Origin: JAKAXS01 sp965279065 | GTDB taxonomy: Bacteria; Pseudomonadota; Alphaproteobacteria; Rhizobiales; Hyphomicrobiaceae | Reading direction: 5' to 3' | Assembly (NCBI GenBank): GCA_965279065.1 | Contig: OZ257134.1 | Coordinates: 310,001-374,000 of the forward strand | Length of the DNA stretch: 64,000 nucleotides | Shown here: positions 58,289 to 64,000 of the stretch, one piece after another | Layout of the letters: every line of letters begins with the position of its first letter | Numbering within the stretch: the first letter of the stretch is position 1 | Position numbers and translations under genes: made by a program | Notes under the pieces: model-generated | The model's input: only the letters and a program-made list of their open reading frames with translations | What the model was told of the DNA's origin: nothing | Database searches by the model: none

Positions 58289-59710
58289 TTACCCTGCGAA
58301 CTTCGCCTTCATGGCCGCCACCAGTGGCGCCATGCGCGACCCGTTCGACCCCTTGATCATCACGACATCCCCTGCCGCGACCGTCGCCAGCAGCGCCTCC
58401 GCGATGCCCGACGACTGCGCCGCCCACGCCCCGCGCCGGCCATCCGGCAGGGCCTCGAAGAGATGCGCCATCTGCGGTCCACAGGCAAAGACCAGATCGG
58501 CCCCGGCCGCGTCAACCGCTTCCTTCAGATCGGCGTGCAGGGCCGGCGAATCCGCGCCCAGTTCCAGCATGTCGCCGAGCACCGCAATCCGCCGTGAATA
58601 CTGGGCGCGAGGCACTGTGCCGAGCACGGAAAGCGCTGCCCGCATCGAGGCTGGATTGGCATTATAGCTCTCGTCGATCAGCAGGATGGTGCCTCCCGGA
58701 ACCGGCAGCTCAGTTCGCGTTCCGCGGCCGGCCGGAGCCTGCAGATGCTGCATCGGACCAAATGCCTCCTCCAGCTTGGTGCCGTCGATCCCGATTGCCA
58801 GAAGGGCCGCCAGAACGGCCAGGGAATTCTGCGCGATGTGGGCGCCCGGTATCCCGATGCGATAGAGAAGTGCATCCCGGCCGCTGTGGTACTCGGCCCT
58901 GACGTTCGAGCCGCAGCTGTCCAACCGCAGTTCGGAGCAGCGCACGCTTGCCTCAGGATGGTGCCCAAACGAAACGACCCGCACGCCGCGCTCGGCCGCC
59001 CGTCGTGCGAGCAGGTCGAAATGCGCATTGTCGCGATTGAGAACCGCCGCGCCGCCGGGCACGATGCCGGCGAAGATTTCCGCCTTCGCCTCGGCGATCT
59101 CCGCCACCGACGCAAACTGCTCCAGGTGGACCGCCTCGACCGTCGTGACGATCGCTACGTGTGGCCGCACCATTTGCGACAGCGGCGTGATCTCGCCGGG
59201 ATGGTTCATGCCGATCTCGAACACGCCGTAGCGCGTCGCGGCCGGCATCCGCGCCAGCGTCAGCGGCACACCCCAGTGGTTGTTGAACGATTTGTCCGCC
59301 GCATGCGTCCGGCCGAGGCGCGCGAGGCAGCTCCGCAGCATCTCCTTCGTGCCCGTCTTTCCCGCGCTGCCGGTCACGGCAATGACGCGCGCGTCCGGCG
59401 CCAGTCGCGCCCGCGCCGCCCGCCCGATATTTTCCAGCCCGCGCAGCGTGTCGTCGACGCGGATCAGCGCGCCGTCTCCGCTCTGCCGCGTGTAGTCCCG
59501 CGCGACCAGTGCCGCCGCCGCGCCGTTGGCGAAGGCGGAGGACACGAACTCATGCCCGTCGCGCTGGTCCTTCAGCGCCACGAACACCTCGCCCAATGAA
59601 AGGCCGCGCGAGTCGAGCGAGAAACCGCTGATCAACTTGTTCGGATCGCCATCGGCTGTACCGTCCGCCGCAGCCGCCAGATCGTCGAAACTCCACAGCG
59701 CATCCGTCAT
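58289..59710 (-). CDS. murF: UDP-MurNAc-tripeptide-D-Ala-D-Ala ligase
   Basis: A 473-residue Mur ligase. The ATP loop is VIAVTGSAGKTGTKEML, followed by NNHWGVPLTLARM, FEIGMNHPGEI, the LLIDESYNANPASM motif and VLGDMLELG. It adds D-Ala-D-Ala to complete the pentapeptide. It begins 3 bases after the murE stop. Confidence 0.96.
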   Translation of the reverse strand: MTDALWSFDDLAAAADGTADGDPNKLISGFSLDSRGLSLGEVFVALKDQRDGHEFVSSAFANGAAAALVARDYTRQSGDGALIRVDDTLRGLENIGRAARARLAPDARVIAVTGSAGKTGTKEMLRSCLARLGRTHAADKSFNNHWGVPLTLARMPAATRYGVFEIGMNHPGEITPLSQMVRPHVAIVTTVEAVHLEQFASVAEIAEAKAEIFAGIVPGGAAVLNRDNAHFDLLARRAAERGVRVVSFGHHPEASVRCSELRLDSCGSNVRAEYHSGRDALLYRIGIPGAHIAQNSLAVLAALLAIGIDGTKLEEAFGPMQHLQAPAGRGTRTELPVPGGTILLIDESYNANPASMRAALSVLGTVPRAQYSRRIAVLGDMLELGADSPALHADLKEAVDAAGADLVFACGPQMAHLFEALPDGRRGAWAAQSSGIAEALLATVAAGDVVMIKGSNGSRMAPLVAAMKAKFAG

Positions 59711-59713
59711 GTC

Positions 59714-61162
59714 TTAGCGAACCTGGTCCAATGCTGCCGCGAGCGCCTCGTGATCGGAAAACGGCAGCACCCTGTCGCCAACGATCTGGCCGGTTTCATG
59801 GCCCTTGCCCGCCACGACGACGACATCGCCCGCCCTGAGCATCCTTACGGCCGCAGTGATAGCCTCGGCCCGGTCGCCGATCTCGATCGCGCTGGGCGCC
59901 GCAGCCAGAATCTCCGCCCGGATCGCCGCCGGCTGCTCCGTGCGCGGGTTGTCGTCCGTCACGATGACGACGTCGGCTTTATCCACGGCGATGCGGCCCA
60001 TGATCGGCCGTTTGCCGCGATCGCGATCGCCGCCGCAACCGAACACACAGATCAGCCGGCCGCGCGCGAACGGCCGCAGCGCGTCGAGCACCGCCGCCAG
60101 CGCCTCGGGCTTGTGCGCATAGTCGACCGCCGCCAGTCCGCCGCGCGCCTCGCCGACGATATCCAGCCGCCCTTTCACGCCAGCGATATGTTCCAGCGCC
60201 GCAATGACGTGTGCCGCATCTTCCCCTGCGGCGATTGCTAGGCCCGCCGCCACCAGCGCGTTCGACGCCTGATAGGTTCCGAGCAACGGCAACCGCACGC
60301 GATACGCCGTTCCCTCATGCAGGATGGTCAGCTTTTGCGCGAAACCATCCAGCGTCACCTCGGCCAGCCGTAGCATTTCGCCATCGCGACCGACGCTGGC
60401 GATCTCCAATCCACGCTCGCGCGCCGCCGTCACCACCGGGCCTGCGTAGCCGTCATCGACATTGATCACCGCCGTCTGCCCTGGCTGCAGCAGGTTGCGG
60501 AACAGACGCAGCTTGGCGTCGAGGTAGTGCTCGACGCTCGGATGATAATCCAGGTGATCGCGCCCGAGGTTGGTGAAGCCCGCCGCCGTCAGCTTCACGC
60601 CATCCAGCCGGTACTGATCCAACCCATGCGACGATGCCTCGAACGCCAGGTGTGTCACGCCTTCGTGCGCCAGCTCCGCCAGCGTCTTGTGCAGCGTCAC
60701 GGGGTCAGGCGTCGTCAGCGAGCCATAGACGCCGCCGTCCGGCTTGACGATGCCGATCGTCCCCACCGACGCCGCCTGCCGCCCCAGATGCGCGAAGATC
60801 TGCCGCGTGAACTCCGCCACGGATGTTTTGCCGCTCGTCCCCGTCACCGCCACGGCGATCTCCGGCTGCGCGCCGTAAAACCGCGCCGCCATCAGCGCCA
60901 GCGCCCGTCGCGGCTCCACGGCTCGCAGGACAGGCACGCGCGTCTCCGGCAGGACGGCATCCTTCGCCGCGAGAATCGCGACGGCACCCTTGGCCACCGC
61001 ATCCGCTACGAAACGCCCGCCATCTGCCTTCGCCCCCGCCAGCGCCGCGAACAACGCCCCTGACTGCACCGCCCGGCTATCCGGCGTGATCGCACTGATT
61101 ACGACATCCGCCGCGCCCGCAGGCGCCTCGATGTCCGGACCAACAAGTTGGGAGAGTTTCAT
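59714..61162 (-). CDS. murE: UDP-MurNAc-dipeptide-meso-diaminopimelate ligase
   Basis: A 482-residue Mur ligase. The ATP loop reads VTGTSGKTSVAEF (Ser replaces the usual Asn), and TTPDPVTLH, FEASSHGLDQYRLDG and FGCGGDRDRGKRP follow. The DDNPRTE motif (DNPR) specifies meso-diaminopimelate, as expected of a Gram-negative wall. The gene lies 504 bases downstream of ftsI, an unusually large gap for this cluster because a reverse-strand gene sits between them. Confidence 0.96.
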   Translation of the reverse strand: MKLSQLVGPDIEAPAGAADVVISAITPDSRAVQSGALFAALAGAKADGGRFVADAVAKGAVAILAAKDAVLPETRVPVLRAVEPRRALALMAARFYGAQPEIAVAVTGTSGKTSVAEFTRQIFAHLGRQAASVGTIGIVKPDGGVYGSLTTPDPVTLHKTLAELAHEGVTHLAFEASSHGLDQYRLDGVKLTAAGFTNLGRDHLDYHPSVEHYLDAKLRLFRNLLQPGQTAVINVDDGYAGPVVTAARERGLEIASVGRDGEMLRLAEVTLDGFAQKLTILHEGTAYRVRLPLLGTYQASNALVAAGLAIAAGEDAAHVIAALEHIAGVKGRLDIVGEARGGLAAVDYAHKPEALAAVLDALRPFARGRLICVFGCGGDRDRGKRPIMGRIAVDKADVVIVTDDNPRTEQPAAIRAEILAAAPSAIEIGDRAEAITAAVRMLRAGDVVVVAGKGHETGQIVGDRVLPFSDHEALAAALDQVR

Positions 61163-61299
61163 GCCGCTGGCATAGCCTTCTCGGCGACGTCTCTACAAGT
61201 CCTGAGGTGCCATCCGTGTCCGCTATCGACGCAGGTTGAGGTTGGAGCTAGGATGATCCGCATTGTGAGAATACTTCAGTTTTTTGAATAGGTAATGCA

Positions 61300-61626
61300 A
61301 TGTTCAAGACATCGGTCTTGCTGACCCCTGCCGTCCTCTTCCTGAGTTCTACGTTCGCCTTCAGCGCCGACCCGAATGCATCCGAGGGTGAGGTCTGTGG
61401 CGGAATTGCCGGCATAACTTGCGCCGACGGTTTGTGGTGCGATCCGGAGCCGGGATATTGCAACGGTGCCGACATTCAGGGCGTCTGTGTGAAGCCGTCG
61501 CCTATCTGCACAAAGGAATTTGCGCCGGTTTGCGGGTGCGACGGAAAAACATACGGAAATGATTGCGAACGCAAGGCTGCGAAAGTGGCGAAGAACTCCG
61601 CCGGTGAATGTGGGGCTGAGAAATAG
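61300..61626 (+). CDS. Secreted Kazal-type protease-inhibitor protein inside the dcw cluster
   Basis: A 108-residue protein with a signal peptide (LLTPAVLFLSSTFAFSAD). A first Cys-rich segment (GEVCGGIAGITCADGLWCDP, YCNG, GVCV) resembles the spacer seen in other bacterial Kazal proteins. The Kazal domain follows at about residues 70-104: CTKEFAPVCGCDGKTYGNDC...AGEC, with all expected cysteines. Kazal domains inhibit serine proteases by a substrate-like loop. It is transcribed against the cell-wall genes, and its GC content is lower than that of its neighbours, suggesting acquisition. AGGT lies near the ATG at 61300. Confidence 0.85.
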   Translation: MFKTSVLLTPAVLFLSSTFAFSADPNASEGEVCGGIAGITCADGLWCDPEPGYCNGADIQGVCVKPSPICTKEFAPVCGCDGKTYGNDCERKAAKVAKNSAGECGAEK

Positions 61627-61666
61627 GGCGAGCCGGATTGCTTAGGCGTGCTGGTTATGGCCGCCC

Positions 61667-63349
61667 TCAGTTCGCCCCCGCCGCCTGCACCGGCTCGGGT
61701 AGTACGCCAAGCAACGGAGCCACCCGAGCAATGATGCGGCCCGCCGTCGGCGCCGCGTTCATGCCGGCGGTGATCTCGTTCTTGGTCTCCTCCGTCGCCT
61801 GCGGCTTGAACAGCATCACCATCACGACATACTGCGGCTTCTCCATCGGGAACGCTGCGATGAATGACGAGATCACGGACTTCTCCGCATAGCCGCCGCC
61901 TGCCGCCATCTCCGCCGTGCCGGTCTTGCCGCCCACGCGATAGCCGGGAACCTCCGCGCGCTTGCCGGTACCGGCCGGATCCGTCACGTTGAGTCGCATC
62001 AGCTCGTTGATCTGCCGGCTCGTCGCCGCACTGATCACGCGCGTCTTCGCGCCCGTCTCGCCACGCCCGCGCAGGAACGTCGGGCGCACCATCTCGCCGC
62101 CGTTGACCAGCGCCGCCGCCGCCGCCGCGAACTGCAAGGGTGCCACCGCCAGCCCGTGACCGTAGGCGATCGTGATCTGCTCGATGCGCTCCCAGCGTTT
62201 CGGCACCTGGGGCGCCGCGACCGGCCCGGCTTCCGTCCGCGCTTGCTCCAGCAGACCGAACTTGCCGAGAAACGCCTTCTGTTTGTCGCCGCCCGCCTTA
62301 AGCGCGATCATCGCCGCGCCGACGTTGGACGAATGCAGGAAGATGTCGCGCACCGACGCCGGCCGCCCCAGCGGATGCAGATCCTTGATCGTGAACCGGC
62401 CCTCTACCAACGGCTGGCGCACGTCGTAGATCGTATCGAGCGTCGAGACGCCCTCGTCGAGTGTCTCCGCGACGGTCAGCATCTTGAAGATCGAACCGAG
62501 TTCGTACGTGCCGCCCGTGATGCGATCGGTCTGCTGCGTGTCGGCCGCGCTGCCGAGACGCGGATCGGGCTCCGGCAGCGACACTGACGCCAGCACCTCG
62601 CCGGTATTCACGTCCATCACGACGCCGGTTGCTGCTTCCGCCTTGTAGCGCTTGGTCGCCTCATGCAACTCGTCCGTCAGGCTGTGCTGCACGCCGATGT
62701 CGATCGACAGCCGCACCGGTGCCCGTTCCGACAGCGTCGCCCCATGCACCGCTTCCACCGCACCGCTGTCGTCGAGATAGCGCTCCATCCCCGAGACGCC
62801 CTTGTTGTCGACGTTGACGGCGCCCAGCACGTGTCCCGCCAGCCGGCTCAGCGGGTAGGTGCGCTTCAGCTCCGTGCGGAATTCGATGCCGGGCAGACCC
62901 AGGTCGTGCACCTTCTGCGCCAGATTCGGCGGGATCTGGCGCTTGATCCAAACGAACCGCTTGTTGCGGTCGGACAGCTCACGCAGCAGGCTGCGCGTAT
63001 TCAGCTCGGGAAGAACCTGCGCCAGCTTTTCGACCACCTCGTCGCGATCGATGATGATGCCGGGATCGGCGAACAGCGACGGATTCTCGACGTCGGTCGC
63101 AAACAGACGTCCGTTGCGGTCGACGAGATCCGGCCGCGAAAAGCTCTGCGCCTCCGGTTCGTTGATGTTGACCTGCAGTGCCACGCCGCTGTTGACCGCG
63201 GCCAGCCGGATGAGTTGTCCCCCGACCGCCAGGAAGGCGAGGCCGACCGCGCCCGTAACGGCAATCGCCCGCAGCCTTAAGCCGACTTCGTCGACGCGGG
63301 CAACGGCTGCAGTTTTGGGTCGGTTTGGCGTCGCGGCGGCCCGGCGCAT
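61667..63349 (-). CDS. ftsI: Division transpeptidase PBP3 (FtsI)
   Basis: A 560-residue class B penicillin-binding protein. One membrane segment near residues 30-50 (AIAVTGAVGLAFLAVGGQLI) precedes the dimerisation domain (SRPDLVDRNGRLFATDV). In the transpeptidase domain the nucleophile is Ser286 in YELGSIFKM, the second motif SSN begins at Ser340 and the KTGT motif at Lys475. It crosslinks septal peptidoglycan together with FtsW. It is 15 bases downstream of ftsL. The SIFK form instead of STFK is tolerated in the family. Confidence 0.95.
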   Translation of the reverse strand: MRRAAATPNRPKTAAVARVDEVGLRLRAIAVTGAVGLAFLAVGGQLIRLAAVNSGVALQVNINEPEAQSFSRPDLVDRNGRLFATDVENPSLFADPGIIIDRDEVVEKLAQVLPELNTRSLLRELSDRNKRFVWIKRQIPPNLAQKVHDLGLPGIEFRTELKRTYPLSRLAGHVLGAVNVDNKGVSGMERYLDDSGAVEAVHGATLSERAPVRLSIDIGVQHSLTDELHEATKRYKAEAATGVVMDVNTGEVLASVSLPEPDPRLGSAADTQQTDRITGGTYELGSIFKMLTVAETLDEGVSTLDTIYDVRQPLVEGRFTIKDLHPLGRPASVRDIFLHSSNVGAAMIALKAGGDKQKAFLGKFGLLEQARTEAGPVAAPQVPKRWERIEQITIAYGHGLAVAPLQFAAAAAALVNGGEMVRPTFLRGRGETGAKTRVISAATSRQINELMRLNVTDPAGTGKRAEVPGYRVGGKTGTAEMAAGGGYAEKSVISSFIAAFPMEKPQYVVMVMLFKPQATEETKNEITAGMNAAPTAGRIIARVAPLLGVLPEPVQAAGAN

Positions 63350-63364
63350 CTCAGCCTCACACGC

Positions 63365-63646
63365 CTAGTTGTTCACGGCACCGACGACGATCGGGATATC
63401 GCGGGCAAACTGCTTGTCGGTGGCAGCCGCCAGGCCCTGCGCGCGCGCCAGCGGCTCGATGCGCTCAGGCCGCGTCAGATAGGCCCGCTCGGCCTTGAGC
63501 ACCGCGATGTCGCCGCGCGCCTTGGCGACGGCCAACTCGTCTTGCTGCACGCGCGCCTCCAACTGGCGGGTGTCGTAGTTCAGGCCATAGAGCAGAAACG
63601 CACTCGCCAATGCGAGGAAAACGGACGTCGATGTGATGAAACGCAT
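63365..63646 (-). CDS. ftsL: Cell division protein FtsL
   Basis: A 93-residue bitopic protein between rsmH and ftsI. Residues 1-22 (MRFITSTSVFLALASAFLLY) form the membrane anchor; the next 45 are a coiled coil (RQLEARVQQDELAVAKARGD). LTRPERIEPLARAQGL matches the conserved FtsL C-terminal motif. It works with FtsB/FtsQ in activating FtsWI. The ATG at 63646 is preferred over the upstream TTG at 63664. Confidence 0.88.
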   Translation of the reverse strand: MRFITSTSVFLALASAFLLYGLNYDTRQLEARVQQDELAVAKARGDIAVLKAERAYLTRPERIEPLARAQGLAAATDKQFARDIPIVVGAVNN

Positions 63647-63705
63647 GGGCACACCCGTACACAAAAAACTAAGGTGAAAGAGTGCCTAAATCACCGTTTG
63701 CTAAC

Positions 63706-64000
63706 TCAGTCTCTCAGCCAAGACGGGGCATCTGTTCGCACCCCGGATCTCAGCCGCGCCGATCTCGCACGCGGGTTGACATCCAATTCACCCTTCTCAG
63801 GTGTTAACGGCCGAAGGTTAAGAATTCGGAAACTTTCGGCGCGAACGTTGCGATTCGTTTGCGGCATATGTCGCGACGTGCCCTCGGTCTTGCCCGAACG
63901 CTCCGCGAAGAAGCGTTTGACGATGCGATCTTCGAGCGAGTGAAAGGTGACGACCACGAGACGGCCGCCGGGCTTCAGAATGCGTTCCGCCGCTTCCAGT
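63706..64000 (-). CDS. rsmH: 16S rRNA m4C1402 methyltransferase, C-terminal part (partial)
   Basis: The frame runs off the right edge. What is visible begins LEAAERILKPGGRLVVVTFH and continues SLEDRIVKRFFAERSG, the conserved RsmH (MraW) segment, then a basic tail (NPRARSARLRSGVR) typical of the C-terminus. RsmH methylates N4 of C1402 in 16S rRNA using SAM. It normally heads the dcw cluster after mraZ, and here it precedes ftsL by about 60 bases. Confidence 0.93.
   Translation of the reverse strand, partial: LEAAERILKPGGRLVVVTFHSLEDRIVKRFFAERSGKTEGTSRHMPQTNRNVRAESFRILNLRPLTPEKGELDVNPRARSARLRSGVRTDAPSWLRD

Noticed and set aside
57072..58667. A 531-codon open frame antisense to mraY and murF
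   Set aside because: Repetitive His/Arg/Asp-rich translation with no domain, opposite essential genes.

Overview
This 64 kb window is GC-rich bacterial DNA from an alphaproteobacterium, most likely of the Hyphomicrobiales (Rhizobiales). The pointers are the dcw cell-wall order rsmH-ftsL-ftsI-murE-murF-mraY-murD-ftsW-murG-murC-murB with 4-bp start/stop overlaps, a GTTC-N7-GTTC LexA box of the alphaproteobacterial type in front of dinB, a CHCC zinc-finger protein, SlyX and a DUF6481-type protein, and dispersed palindromic repeats of the type common in Rhizobiales intergenic regions. No genus can be named from the sequence alone. No IS element, prophage, CRISPR array or rRNA was seen; one tRNA (Leu, UAA) is present.

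Region 1 (1-7457). The window opens in the last 73 residues of a B12-dependent diol/glycerol dehydratase small subunit, followed on the same strand by an isochorismatase-fold hydrolase, an APC permease and a short-chain dehydrogenase. An AraC regulator, an APH-fold small-molecule kinase and a class I glutamine amidotransferase run the other way. A CBS-domain protein follows. The substrate of this group is unknown.

Region 2 (7511-9321). A periplasmic FKBP isomerase, a probable small RNA (about 8080-8229, minus strand) with its own promoter, C-rich anti-Shine-Dalgarno-like segments and a Rho-independent terminator, a 57-residue membrane peptide, and a TetR regulator divergent from the putrescine genes.

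Region 3 (9662-25400). A putrescine uptake and catabolism locus. PotFGHI import putrescine. The gamma-glutamyl route is complete: PuuA (two copies), PuuB, PuuC, PuuD, then GabT. A SpuC-type transaminase gives a parallel route. TetR, Lrp/AsnC and GntR/FadR-type regulators are interleaved, each with a candidate operator in the adjoining divergent region. A 31-residue basic peptide with a perfect ribosome binding site lies next to lrp.

Region 4 (25402-50762). Mostly single genes. There is an SOS-controlled dinB overlapping a secreted protein of lower GC; housekeeping aspS, rnd and tRNA-Leu; hydrolases (YiiX-like amidase, M19 dipeptidase, alpha/beta hydrolase, PAP2 phosphatase, ceramidase-type membrane protein, isochorismatase-fold hydrolase); a secreted SPATA20-like thioredoxin-fold protein; a full-length 5-oxoprolinase; a DMT transporter; and many small secreted proteins (139, 94, 55, 134 and 68 residues). 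A perfect 32-bp inverted repeat lies between rnd and a Cys-rich protein gene.

Region 5 (50781-64000). The dcw cluster on the minus strand, from a truncated rsmH to murB. It has two peculiarities: a Kazal-type protease inhibitor gene sits in reverse orientation between ftsI and murE, and the cluster stops after murB, so ddl-ftsQ-ftsA-ftsZ do not follow here.
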